This document shows, one piece after another, positions 34,284-46,500 of a stretch of 64,000 nt of DNA; position 1 is the stretch's first letter, and each line of letters begins with the position of its first letter. Source of the stretch: Thamnaconus septentrionalis. Its lineage: Eukaryota > Chordata > Actinopteri > Tetraodontiformes > Monacanthidae. The notes under the pieces are model-generated. The model was given only the letters and a program-made list of their open reading frames with translations. It was not told where the DNA came from and did not search any database. A program made the position numbers and the translations under genes. The stretch is taken from positions 3,309,501-3,373,500 of the forward strand of contig CM020507.1 in the NCBI GenBank assembly GCA_009823395.1, written 5' to 3'.

Positions 34284-36904
34284 GGAGCGGCTGGAGCGGC
34301 TGTGGCCAACATGAACCCTCTCCTGGGGAAAACCGCAGCCAGCAGGAGGCCTGCAAAGCCAAAGTCACTTCCTGGCTCACTCAGTTCTGTTGACTGCTGC
34401 CCTGCCAGAGAAGAACGGAGCCTTTTCATCTCCTCGCCACCTACCTTATAATCTCCCTCCAGCCTCTCCTCCCCTTGTCGTCTCCCTTGTCTTCCGGCCT
34501 CCTCCCTCCCTCTGTTTGTCATCTGCTCAGCTGGACGTGTCAATCTAAACATCGATAGCATCGATACCACGACGAGTATTGGTATCGGATCTATACTTGT
34601 GTGATGAGAGCGATGCTTTTGTTGCAGTTTCTCTTCTACACGTCCGGCAAATTATTCCAACTTCCTCACAGCTTCTCCCCAAGTTTGTCTAATCAAATAG
34701 TGCATCCCAAAACAGTGCAGCACAACGTGACTCAATGATATGTCTAAATTTGAAGTTAAAAGTATTGGTATATGCAATACTGGCCATGTATTTACTCTGT
34801 ATAGGATCAATACCAAAATCCCACATGTCACCAACCCCTACTATGGGGTGATTTGGTTGGTTTTTAATGGCCATAAGTCAAGCGAGGTCGCCAAAACTTG
34901 AACTAGGCGGCAAGGTAACAGCTGGGGATTAGTTGGGGAATGTGATAGCGGCCGCAGTGAGGTGTCAATAATTTAACAGAGCAGGCTGTAAATCTGAGTG
35001 CCGCTGGATGTTTCACTCCCCCGGGGAGCAAAGTTTAATCAAACAGAGAGAGCGGCTGGCCGGCCGGCCTCTGAGCCGCTGTGGGTGAGAGGGAGAGCCT
35101 AGCATTATTGGCAGGTCCTTGAACAGGAGCGGGTGCAGTGTTTTATTACACACATCATTCGGGCAAAATTAGCTCTCTGACCTGCGATTTTACTGGCGAT
35201 AAATCGAACAAAGAGACTGATGTGGAGAAATGTCACGTTTAAATGTCATCCTGAAACAGCGGCTTTCTTTGAGTTATTGCGAGCCACCAGGGGATTTGTT
35301 TCCGTTCCGCTGCTCTTTTATTTTTTTCTGCTTCTTCCTCAAGCCTGGAGATGTTTTTGGCGAGAGTTTCCACTTTTTTTTTTCCTGGGCGCTGCTGCAG
35401 TAAAGCTTTTATTGATCCCCGATGCTACAATAACAACTCCTCGCTTATTCTCGAAACGGTATCAACGGATGTTGTGACAGCAGAGTTTTCGGGTGTTTTC
35501 TTTGGTTCAGAAAGAAAAAAAAAGTTACAAAGATACAAAAGTCGATTTCCTGTATTTCTTTCAAGGGCCATGCCTTGATTTGTGGCAGTGGGTGGACGGA
35601 CAAGTCAGGAGTGTGGTGGGTCTATATTTACAAGGACTGTATCAGCTCTCCACTTCACTCGCCGGTGCTGGGTTAAACCCAGGTTTGGATTTCTCAACCG
35701 CCTTCATTGTTGGCGGCACAGAACCAACGAGGTGCCGGAGTTCCTCAGAGGAGATTTTGGCTCATATTGACAAGGTGCAAGGTGCTCGGTGGCATTGCTA
35801 GCCTTGTTTAAATAATAAAAGCACAAGCTCCATCTGCAAGCCGCAAAATATTGCAACGAGTTAAAAACTCGTACTCACAAAAATCATTATTTGCAGCCAT
35901 AAGCATTACATTCATTCACCAGTTAATTTCATTTACGTGCAAGTGTTCAAAACCACAAATGCGGATGGATAAAAGTTATGAAAACGTACGTATTTCTCCC
36001 CCAAACAAGTTTGAGTCATTCCAACTGGTACAAGAACTGGAGGAAACGAGAGGCGCCAGCAGGTGTGCACGCCATCACCGCTGATCAGTGGAGACGCTGC
36101 GAGCGAACATAATGGTCAGAACACAAACTGAGATGTGGCGATTCGGGTCGGTCGCTGCGTTAGCGAGAGAAAAGCAGCTGCTTCAGGTGGTCGCCGCCCC
36201 CTTCGCCAGCTAAATATAATTTAACCGCGGCAATCATGAGTTATTCAACAACTCACTGATTATTAATTATGCAGGCTCGACATGTGATCTCTCGCTCTGA
36301 TTTCCTCGCAACATTTGCTTCCGGCGGCGGCGGCGGGAGTCACAGCAAAGCCACTTTCTTTGGCAAAAAAAAACAACAAATTAAACTGTGTTTATCCTTC
36401 TGCCTCGATTTTACAACGCCAAAGGATTTTCCTCCGCGTGCGTCCTCTTTGAAAATTCATTACTTTAAGGTTAATGCCATCTGAAATACAGAGGATATAG
36501 AAGCCAGTCCGCCATGCTAAGCTGATTTTTTTTTTCCCCCACTCTCATTTTTTAAACGAGAGAGTCAGTAGCTCCGATTGCCCCATGATTGCATCTCATC
36601 TTCCCGCATCCGTGGCCACAGCAAAAGTCATTTTCTAATAACTCTGGTGCTGGGGAGGGTCGGAAACCTTTCATCCATTTTTCATGCTTGTTTGACTTTT
36701 TTTTTTTAACTCCCTCTCTCTCTCTCTCCCTCTTTCCCTCTCCACACGCACCGCACCAAATCCATTTTGCACGGCACATTTGGAGGAGCCTGGGCTCCAG
36801 ATTGGCGCAGACAGCCTGTTAAATATGTATGGAGGCGGCAGAGGAGCAAACTGCTGAACAGACAAAGTGGCCGGACGTTGGTCTGAATGCAGCCGGTGGA
36901 CGAT

Positions 36905-36935
36905 GGACGGACGGACGGACGGACGGACAGACAGC
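36905..36935. repeat. GGAC tetranucleotide tract
   Basis: About six GGAC units followed by AGAC variants. Confidence 0.9.
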
Positions 36936-37739
36936 TCCTCCACAGTGACTCAGACCTTCTGACAGAGAGAAAAAAAAGGCCTGTGTGAGATTTTTTCCCT
37001 CTGCGTGACGTGGACTGGTGGTGGGGTGGGGAGAGTAATTCGCAGGTCTTGCAGATTCCCCCTGCTTCTCTCGCCTGTCGTCTATTTGTGTGATAAGTGG
37101 CGGCGCAGCCGCTCCGGCTCTCTGCCGCGATAAGCTCCGTTTCTGCCCCCCCCTTCCCCGCCCTCCTCCTCCTACGCACCCTCCTCTGTGCTCTTACATC
37201 TGCCGGCTATCTCACAGTCGAGTGCTACATCCAGTGACTGGGTTTATTCGCCTGTTGAGCTGAATAAATCATCTGCGGCTCACTGCTGACGCCAGGATCC
37301 CGTGACGGCCGGCGTCTGGTCGCATGTCACGGCTCTAAAGAAGACGGCGCCGTGTTAAATAGCCATAAAATAATCAGAACACTTTGTGAAAAACTAATGA
37401 GGCTTGGCCCCTCCCCCATGAGTCTTTAAAAAATTTGCAATTAAAGATAAGTGATTCCGCAGAAATACTCTGCAACACTGGATATCCTGAGAGCAACCAG
37501 GGAATGAAATTGATTCTGCTTGGAAAACAAACAAACATGTAGGCTAATTTAATTCAGTCAATGCATCATTTTTTTACATAATAAGTTTGATCCATTGACA
37601 TGCACAGAAACAACAGATTGACCCTTGACCTCAGTTTCATCTGAGATCAGTTTATCTGTCAAAGCAGCAAAATAAAAAAAATAAATAAAAAAAAGTCACA
37701 AAAGGTTACTTGACCATCTAACGATATTCACCTTGTGGC

Positions 37740-37990
37740 CTGTCAGTAGAATTCTGCAGGAATGAGAAAAAAATCCATCCATCTTCTGCTTGGCTCAACT
37801 TTCAGCCTTGTGTGATGTCACAAAGGGCATCATTACCATTCCCAGGCTGGCAAGGTGTTGGCTCTGCCCTCTGAGGCCAGCTTGTCACCTTCCAGATGAG
37901 GAAGGTGCAACTGAGTGTCCAAGGAGGTTGTAAACAGAGGGCTAAACACGCTATTTACTGGACGTTAAAAATCTTAAAGCCAACTGTCAC
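37740..37990 (+). repeat. Dispersed repeat B, copy 1
   Basis: Contains GTGTGATGTCACAAAGGGCA, CAAGGTGTTGGCTCTGCCCT and AGGAGGTTGTAAACAGAGGG followed by CTAAA, collinear with similar blocks at 45740-46105. Non-coding; probably a decayed non-autonomous element. Confidence 0.5.
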
Positions 37991-39166
37991 TAGTCGAGAC
38001 TGAAATGCAAAACCAAAGTTCCAAAACATTGAGCAACGTGGAGCCTTTTTTCAGAAAATGCATCCAACCTTGTGCCTAAACGTTCCCATCATCCTGCTGT
38101 CCTTCCTCAACCCGTCAAAATTTGATGACCACCCGACACCAGACAGGTGGATCAGCCTTCATCCCCTCCATATCCTCGATGATCTGCGGTTAATCCTGGC
38201 TCACGGGGTCCCTGGCGGGAGGAAGAGGGGAAACAGGGGCGAGCCTCCAACCCTCCAGGGAGTTCTCACGCCTTCCAGAAATCAGCGGAGAAACTCCAGA
38301 TTTTCAGCTGATTCTTTCCGCTGTTGGGTTCTCGACGGGGACGGCCGGGGACAGACGGGCCCGGGCCAGTGGAGCTTGCACAGTCCAGCAGATTGAGGAC
38401 AGCCTCGGCGGCGACGCCTCCATTTGATGGGCTTCCAGGTGGAAACGGTGCCTGGCGGGCGGAGCAGCAGCAGCGGCTCACTGATCTCGTCCCTCCTGAG
38501 AGGAAATTCAGCCCCGGAGCGCAGGAGGATCCTTCCACCAGACACAGAAATCATTTTTCTCTCTCTCGTCTTCTGCCTGTGTTTTATTTTTTTATTACCC
38601 TGGAGAGGAAACCTCTCACGCTGTCTGCCGCCGTTAGTCGGACATGAGTTCCTTCTGTGACGAGGCCTCTTTCCACAGGGGAAGCGCTGATGCTGCTCTG
38701 AGGTTACTGAGGGACGTTAACGTGGACATGCAGTTTTAATAACTAATAAAAAGCCAATGTAGTTCTCACTTGTACGCTAATTAATCGATGTCACATAAGT
38801 GTTCCCTAAGCAAAAGTGCCGCTGCGTCATATTGTGGATGTCACAAGTGCTGCTTCCCATTAAAACGTACTGTACTCATAGACTTTTGTAAGTCTGTACT
38901 TTTAATGAATGCATGGTTTATAATCCAGGAAAAATAAATGAAAACTCTGCACATTTAGCCCTATGTTTGTGCCCTTACATTGAAAAGCTGGGTTTTAGTT
39001 TCCTCCTGAAACTGAGACTTTGTCAAACCAGCACGTTTGGAAAGGGACAGAAAGTAGGCGGAGCCAACAACAAGCAGGGCAAATGTATCAGTGCCCTTTG
39101 GTGAGGTCACAAGGGCCTCACTTCCAGAACTGTGCGTTTTGACAGGCAGCTCAGGAGTTCTCTGGA

Positions 39167-39249
39167 GGGTTAGGGTTAGGGTTAGGGTTAGGGTTGGGTT
39201 AGGGTTAGGGTTAGGGTTAGGGTTAGGGTTAACCCTAACCCTAACCCTA
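39167..39249. repeat. Interstitial telomeric repeat with inverted junction
   Basis: About eleven GGGTTA units (39167-39230; one lacks an A near 39191-39195) run directly into about three CCCTAA units (39231-39249). The axis lies between 39230 and 39231, and the last 19 bp of the left side is the exact reverse complement of the right side. This is vertebrate telomere sequence in the 5'-(TTAGGG)n(CCCTAA)n-3' order. Confidence 0.95.
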
Positions 39250-40370
39250 GGTTTGTGGGGTCACTGGTTCCCCCTTTTGTTGGGAGGAGAAGCATTAATA
39301 CCTTTGGTCGAAAACTTCAATGTTTGAGAATTTTGCAACATACGGCTGCGGTCTAACCCCTCGTTTGTCAAATCATAAAATGACATTTAAAAAGCCTGCC
39401 AAAACAAGAAACATGTGTCATGGCCAAGTGCGAAAATCAAACTACGCTAGCCCGTAGGAAACGGGTAGAACAGGGGAAACTACAAAAGAAAAATCATTAA
39501 TTGAAGGCGCTTTCGTACAACCGTTCCCAGCGACACAGGCTGGGAGATGAGAGGCAGGTAGTGCAGAGATCCTGGGTGTATTCTCCACCTTGTTTCACTC
39601 CAACACCCAGAGGCTTCCGCAGAGCTTTTAGCAAAAAATCAACAAGCAGCCGCGCGACAGATCAAACGGCGGCGGCGGCAGCGGCAGCTACTTCCAGCCT
39701 CCCCGGCAGACGAGCGTCTTTGATATTTCACTCACGATCAGTCCCGTCGTATTGCCTCGACTTTGGGCGCCGCCGAGTAAATGAATCCATCCCTTCTGGT
39801 CTTATTATTTTCCTTTTTTTGAACGTGCCTCTCGTCATCGCTCCCCCTCCCACCCCTCCACCTCCTCGGAAGTCCTTCAGGCAGACGGCAAGGCCGGCCT
39901 TCAGATGCTTCACCAGAAGTCAGAGAGGTGCCACGCACATATTTCTGCTCTGAGCTGGAGCGAAACAACCGCAGCACCGCGGGAAGTTTGATTTATCTGG
40001 AAGCAGATAAGAGGTCTGAGCCTGGTGGCAAAGAAAATAATCCAAAACAGTTTCTCTTCCAAGCAATCTTTAAATCTAAAGTCCCGGTCAGCCGTGTAAT
40101 TTCAGGAGGAGGAGTGAAGCACAACTGCCTGCGTCTCCAGGGCTCAGTTTTCTTTCAGGTTTTATCGGATTGACAGGTGACACGGAGGCCATACGAGTCC
40201 GCAGCCGTGTTCACAGCCCGCATTCCTCATTTAGTGCACTTCAGTACACCAACCTCCACCTCCAATCTTCCTACACATGCAGTGGGTTTGATGCAAACGC
40301 AAGTTCAGCACAGTGTGTTCTTACCGTCCAATTTCCAGCCGATCCTCCTCAGACAAACCCCCCATAATCC

Positions 40371-40395
40371 CCACACACACACACACACACACACA
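40371..40395. repeat. CA microsatellite
   Basis: About twelve CA units. Confidence 0.9.
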
Positions 40396-43300
40396 AACTA
40401 CGGAGCGACGGTCTGCTGTGACACTTCCCTGGACAACAGAACGATCCGAATTCCAAAGTGAGCAGAAAACTTTGTTTCGGGCCACGAAAAACAAAACGCA
40501 GCTCCAGCACCCCTGATTAAAAGGGCAGCTGGATGACGAGGGCGACTTCAGCTGAGCGAAACCGACACCGAGCTCAGTTAATCACATCTGTCACACCGGT
40601 GATTCGGATACAGAACACTTTTTTTTTTTTTCTTTTGAGGGGGGGGGGAGTATTTGAAACTTTGCAGTGCTTTCATACGCTGCTCTGTCTATATTGCAGG
40701 CAGGAAATGTGTAAATCTCACGCTTAAAATGCTAACGGGGGAGTTGCTACGGTATCGTAACAGCTGGATTCCACCTTTAAAGTCCATTTCTCTTCCATGA
40801 GGCTCCTCTACTAGCGGTGTTTTAAAGCGGTTCCTGGAGGACGCAAGGGCAACAAACGTAAGAATCAATTCTCTGCGCCACATGGTGAAAGTTGCGCTCG
40901 AGTAAGTGTGTTTGTGCAAAACTGTCTCTACGTCCAATCACTTGCGTCGCCCTGTGTCGCCCTGTGGCACCAACGCTCTACAGTAGAAGGTACTGCTGTT
41001 GTGTTTGGAGAGTTGTGGTGGTGCGATACCATTATTGCGTTTCGAGAGTTGTTACGCAAAATATTCATCTAACATGGGTCAGCTGTTGCCTGTAGTTTCC
41101 ATGTTGCGTGGACACAACCTTACATAGATTTAAAAAAACAAAAAAAACAAACAGCTGGTGCACTAAATAAAAAAGCAATTAACTTTGATGTCTTCTCAAA
41201 AAAAATCGTAAATAGTAGCAACCTCCCGAGGTTCTGTGTCGCTAACAAAGAGCTAAATGTGTCTGCAGCCCCGGCTGTCCTATTGATCTGCCACTCTGCT
41301 GCTCTCCAAGTGAGAGTTTATGCACTAAATTTAGTTTTGCCGCCAAAGGGCTCTCATTAATAATAGATCCATCCGTCAGCAGTGGAGAGAGCAGCACTGA
41401 TTGATTTCAAAGAAAGAAGCGAGAGAGTGGCGGGGGGGTGTCTGAAGGGCTTTAGACACCGGATGTGTTTTTACAATGCACAACTAATTCACACATTCCA
41501 AACTGCTAAAAGATTTATTGTTGTTTTTTCCAAATAATTTCCCAAAATCTGAGTAGATGAGACGTGATGCTCAGTTTCTATTTTAGTCAGTGGGGTGCAC
41601 TGAAGCAGAGACGGATGGATTCTGTCGCGCCACCAGCGGGAAAAACCACTGATGTTGTGTGTGGAGTTGCTCGGCTTGCCGATGAACCCCCTGCCAGTGG
41701 TCAGTCGGGAAGGTGGCCGGGGTTTCGGTTGGGAAGGGGCGTGGCTGCGTGGCCGAGTGCGGCTGGTTGCAGACCGCAGCCCTGCGGGGGAATTATGCCA
41801 AGCGACCTGGCAGCGCAGCACTGGATTTTCCAGCAGACTGCCTCTTGGGTTGTGTTGACGGTGAGTAAGCCTCGAATTTACTCTGCCACTCAATAAATCC
41901 GCCCCACACCCACCCAACCAATGGGAATTGATGGATCAGTGGCAGCGGCGGCACTCTGTCTTTTCTTTTGTTTTTTTACATATGTTGTGCTTGTTTATTT
42001 ATTTATTCTCCTCCCCTTGTGACATGCGGCTGCACCAGCTGCTGCGTGGGTGTGCATGCATGCAAGGTTGCACAGACTCGCTGCACGTTGAGATGACAGG
42101 GTTGGAAATGACCCACCCGCCCCTTGCTAAAGGCGGGATGAGTTTTCGAGAAGCTTCTGACTTCATCAGAACCCTCCTGACGCCTTCTCCCTCTCAAAGG
42201 GAAAGTGGTGAAAAGGAGATTGAACAGATTCAATCAGGAGCCGATGATGGAAGAGACGTCGCCCAGTCGTCACCATCGAGCGTTCGTTTTACACATTATT
42301 GATCGGCCACTCGTCAAGCGAGGCGACGTGCGAGTGGCCGTGTGGTTTATCTACCAAGCGGGAGTTTCACTGGTTGGATTCCTTTGATTACAGCTAATAA
42401 CTGTAATGACTCCGCATTGAGGTCAAGTAAACACTGGGCAGCAAAAAAACACAGATTCCGAGAGGGAAGATTCAGAGGGAAAAAAAGGAACCGTAGCCTG
42501 ACCCTGAAACCAACATCATGCCAACGTTTGTTTTGAATAAAGCAGCACTTTTGTTCCCACAACAGGCCTGGTTTGCATCCCAGCATGCGGCCGGTGTTTG
42601 GCACGCCTCGCAATGAAAAGGCGAAAAATAAACATCAGTTCAGAGCGTCGGAGTGGATAAACAACTGCTGTTCTCCGGCAGAATCAGAACACGGCTGTCA
42701 TGCACCATAGTTGCTGCGGTTCCAGACAGGATGTGAGAAAAAGGTCATCCTGTCATTGAGGCAACTTCACAAATTGATACAAGAGTTCGGGGATGTTGCT
42801 TTATTTTGGAATGTCACCATTAAAAACTACTGCAGCCATTTGAGTTTAGTTTCACAACTGAATCTCCCAAAACTGTGTTAAAATTAGAAACCTCCTCAAG
42901 TGAGAGTGAAAAAAAAAACATTTAGATTTTCTTTTACGGTAAAATTATCCAGATTTCTCGAAAACATCAAAGTTAATCAAGTTAAAGTTCCTCTGATTGA
43001 CGGAGTGGTTTAGAAATTGTCCGTAAGAGCAGCAGAATTCTGTTCTAACTGCCTCAAACGGTTTATTTGTTTCCACAGCCGCAACCTGAATCCAACCATG
43101 TGGGTCACACGGCGCCTGAACTCACTGACCAGACCGGCCGACCAGAACAGAGTCGCACAACGCCTGCAGTCTTTGCGCGACCAGTTCGTCGGATCAAAGT
43201 GTTTGGGGCGCAGCAGCAGGTGCAGCAGCAGGCGCAGCAGGCGTCTGAGCATCAGGATTAACCGCCGAGGCAAGAAGAGGCGCGGCTCCGTTTCCCATCC

Positions 43301-43404
43301 CCTCTGCTCGCCCAGATAAGGCCACACGCAGCGGCGCCGCAACGCTTTCATTCGCTGCAACAGGCGACTCAACTCCTGGATGATCGGGAGACTCGGGATG
43401 ATTC

Positions 43405-43416
43405 TGAGAGAGAGAC

Positions 43417-43493
<77 letters not shown>
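43405..43493. repeat. Long GA microsatellite
   Basis: About 89 bp of GA, uninterrupted after 43428. Confidence 0.95.
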
Positions 43494-43495
<2 letters not shown>

Positions 43496-43754
43496 ACCCA
43501 GAAGCGGCAGGGAGCCTGGCGGGGCTCCAAAACGGCTGATGTCTGATTAAAGCGGCGCCGTCGGTGGTCCCGTCGAACAGGCCAGCGGTGACGACTGCCG
43601 AGAAGAAAACGGATGACAGTGGCGGTGGCAGCAGTTCCAGTGGTTCCAGCTGTTCCAGCTGTGCCTGGTCAAGCCAGCGGTTGACCTCTACATCCTGGCA
43701 ACAGCGAATTACCGACAAGTCACGCAATCACGTGAGTGCGGCTCACAAACGGCC

Positions 43755-43817
43755 AGCGGTTAACCGAGGAGGAGAACACGGCGCTGGTTTGAGCGGTTAA
43801 CCGAGGAGGAGAACACG
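43755..43817. repeat. 26-bp direct duplication
   Basis: AGCGGTTAACCGAGGAGGAG plus aacacg occurs at 43755-43780 and again, identical, at 43792-43817. Confidence 0.95.
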
Positions 43818-43913
43818 TTCAGCTGCTGGAGTTTCTTAGTCGCTGGTGGGTAAAAACAAAACAAAAACCTCACATGCATGATGTCAGGAAGCAGAAAAAA
43901 CCAGCGGGTCCAA

Positions 43914-43988
43914 GATTCGGCCGGGCCCCGAATCAGCGCCACGACCTTCTTGCTGCGGCAGCGCTAACCACTGCGCCACCGTGTCGCG
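43914..43988 (-). mobile_element. tRNA-derived SINE head fragment
   Basis: On the minus strand this reads CACGGTGGCGCAGTGGTTAG, then CGCTGCCGCAGCAAGAAGGT and CGTGG. It is the familiar head of a teleost tRNA-derived SINE (box A around GTGGCGCAGTGGTTAGCGC). A few bases of the usual 'gcctcac' loop are deleted, the box B region is altered, and the body and tail are absent. Decayed and presumed inactive. Confidence 0.75.
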
Positions 43989-44149
43989 CTAAGCGATGAT
44001 GTCACAACGTCCAAACACGAGCGCTATCTGTATATCGAGAAAAACACGAGACCAGAGGAGGAGCACATGAAGGTTGTGAGTGAAGCGGTGTTCCTGTTGA
44101 AGCAGGAAGTGACTCAACCACGTAAAGATGCCTCTCTCTCTCTCTCTCT

Positions 44150-44292
44150 CTCTTCTGATATAGTTTCATAGTTTTTGTCAAGAATCGTCACCATTTGCAT
44201 TGCTGTAACTGTTGCAAAGCACTTTGTGTTGCACTCGAGTTGTGTGAAAAGTGCTTTACAGATAAAGCTTGATCTGATTTGATTTGATCTCT
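44150..44292 (+). mobile_element. LINE/SINE-type 3' tail with TGATT repeats
   Basis: GCACTTTGTGTTGCACTCGA, then GTGAAAAGTGCTTTACAGAT, AAAGCTTGATCTGATTTGAT and TTGAT, has the form of the common fish L2-like retroelement 3' end (AAGTGCTATATAAATAAAG plus a short tandem tail). Only the tail is recognisable; a CT microsatellite sits directly 5' of it. Confidence 0.6.
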
Positions 44293-44439
44293 GTGCCGTC
44301 TCTGACTGGCCGACAGTTCACCTCCCAGTTAACGCTGAGAACGGCCGTTGGTCGACGCCCACACTCGGAGGCGCGACTCGACTCACCATGCAGTCGTCAA
44401 GCGGTCGCGCCCGCCCTTCGAGGGAGAGTTCAAGCCAAA

Positions 44440-44748
44440 CTGAGGTTTGAAGCTGCGGTGATATTTTCCTCATTCAAGTCACCAGTCCAGGAAGGTTTCC
44501 AGCCAATGACGACACAGTGCACTGCAAAAGAAAAAACAAGAATCTCAACACTGGGGCAGCGGTCCAGTTTGTCCAAAAGCAGCAACAATGGCGACACATG
44601 GAGCTTCCTAAAGAGGAGCCACATTCACACCAGTTCTCCGGCAACATGGTAAACATGCAAACAAGCAACTTCCAATAAATTCACCACAACAGTCTCTGCT
44701 GAACTAACTAGATGGACTCTTCAGTTTTTGAGTGAACTATCCCTTTAA
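44440..44748 (-). mobile_element. TTAA-ended MITE-like repeat, opposite orientation
   Basis: The right edge, read on the minus strand, is TTAAAGGGATAGTTCACTC followed by aaaaactgaag. This is nearly identical to the common teleost TTAA-flanked repeat terminus. The interior, including GCAACATGGTAAACATG and a poly-Ser-type tract, is non-coding. The left boundary is a guess. Confidence 0.5.
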
Positions 44749-45739
44749 TTGCTCAGATTCGCCTCCAGCTCTAGTCCATTGACATCCAGCCGCGTCCAGA
44801 CGTCCGTCAGATGTTGCCAATTCAAACATGGGAGCTTGAGCCATGAGAGCAATACATTAGCTGATGAAGCAAAAAATGATGTCCATAAAATTAGAAATTA
44901 GAGTCCAAACGTGTGGGTTTGTGTTTCTTTGTTTTCTCTCTCTGCATTTCTCATTCAACGTAAAAGTCACAATTTGCTGCCTAATGTGATTCGGGAGTCA
45001 CGCTGGTAGAAGCTCAAAGCGGCACAACGAGATAATTTGACTTCATTTCTCCTGCCCGTCTCTCTCCTCTGGGCTAATGTGCATTCCTGATTCAGTCCAG
45101 CTGCCATGACAACTCCTGCCTTCCTTTTCTTTTTTTTTCTTTTAGCTGCCCGACATGTAGGATTGTGGGACCAGAGGGACTTTCTTTTCCTTTTTTCTTT
45201 TTTTTTGCGCAGTGAAAGACACGTCAGCCGAGGACACAGGCCATTAGGGAATCAGTGCGGTGGCTGTTGCAGGGGCCGTCCTGCGTCCCTGTCTGTGTTT
45301 GATGCTTGCAGAGTTGGAGGGTGTCGCACAATCACAGGGTGCGTGTGGACTCTGCAGGGATGTGTTGTGTTGTGTGTGTGTGTGAGTTTTCTCCGTGGGT
45401 TTACACCACTATTGTCGGGCTTGGAGGCAGTGAATTCTGGCCTGCACATTTTCCTGGAGCCCATTCTCGGAGATAAAAATAAAAATAGCTCCTCCTGTGC
45501 AGTAAAGGGATTTTTTTTTCCAGAGTTATTTCATTCTCTCACTAAAACCTATCAGGAGCTTTTATTTCATCGATTTCAAGGACCGTTGGGAGTTAATGCT
45601 TCACGACGGACACCGTATGGCGGCTCATCTCTCGGAAAACTATAAAGCCGACAGCAGCGAATCAACACAGTCAGATCTTTTTCTACAATATGTGCTCGCC
45701 TGATGTATTAAAGGGCTGGTATGATCCAAAGAATCACTG

Positions 45740-46105
45740 AGAATACCCTGAAACCCACAGTGATGTCACGTAGGGCACCGCTTATGTTTGTTTTTTTTCC
45801 ATCATTGATCTGCATCTCCACTCACTTACATTAAACCACCACATAAACAAGAGAAGCTAGTCCATCAATATGTCTGCTAGTTTCAGAGATATTCCCTTTG
45901 TGATGTCACAGGGGGCACCGACACACCACACCTCCAGCCAGGTGTTGGCTGCACCCTCCAAGAAAACCGCCTTTGAAATTTGAATCACCCTTCCAAAAAT
46001 GTGGGAGGTCCAGCCAATCATATAACCTTTATTTTATTTTATTTTTAGCAGGAGGCTACAAACACAGGGCTAAAAGTGTTATTTTTCTGGATAGTTTACC
46101 ACAGG
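45740..46105 (+). repeat. Dispersed repeat B, copy 2
   Basis: Contains TTGTGATGTCACAGGGGGCA, CAGGTGTTGGCTGCACCCTC and AGGAGGCTACAAACACAGGG followed by CTAAA. A further GTGATGTCACGTAGGGCACC at 45760-45780 suggests internal duplication. A shorter relative may sit at 61995-62065 (GATGTCACAAAG, CAGCCAGGTGTTG). Confidence 0.5.
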
Positions 46106-46379
46106 AGGCTGGTCCGTTCAGTCTAAGTAGAATGCAAGACCTGCAACATTTGAGGCCCCCGCAGCCGCAGGAGGAGGCGCCGCAAACCGGCGCGACCGTT
46201 GCTGCAGTTTGGCAGCGAACCAAAGTGACGCGCACATCTCAGCAGCCACCGTCCAGACAGCAATTAACCAAAGATGCTCCTCGACAGCCACTCGCCTACT
46301 TCAAGCCGGCACACTCGGCGATACATCACATTTATGGACATGCCGCTCGTGGCGTGGCTGGCGGCGCAGGGTGGGGCCG

Positions 46380-46500
46380 CTTTAATTAATTTAATGGACC
46401 TTGTACGGACGCTGTTTGATCTGAACCCTTTGATATCGCAGATGTCTGCTGCTTAAGTAATTGTCTGCATTAGACGCTTAATGAGGCTGCAGAAACAGGC
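46380..46500. promoter_or_regulatory. Enhancer-like island upstream of fbrsl1
   Basis: CTTTAATTAATTTAATGG, CTTAAGTAATTGTCTGCATT and GACGCTTAATGAGG lie within 110 bp of otherwise complex sequence. Homeodomain-type density suggests, but does not show, regulatory function. Confidence 0.3.

Larger units (their letters stand above)
28600..39000. other. Upstream flank of fbrsl1, part 1: no gene recognised
   Basis: Holds microsatellites (GGCT, ATC, CAG, GA, TA, a long GAA tract, GGAC), a 16-bp-type minisatellite at 29010-29115 and one copy of a dispersed repeat near 37.74-37.99 kb. Between them is unremarkable complex sequence. No open frame here resembles a known protein family. Confidence 0.5.
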
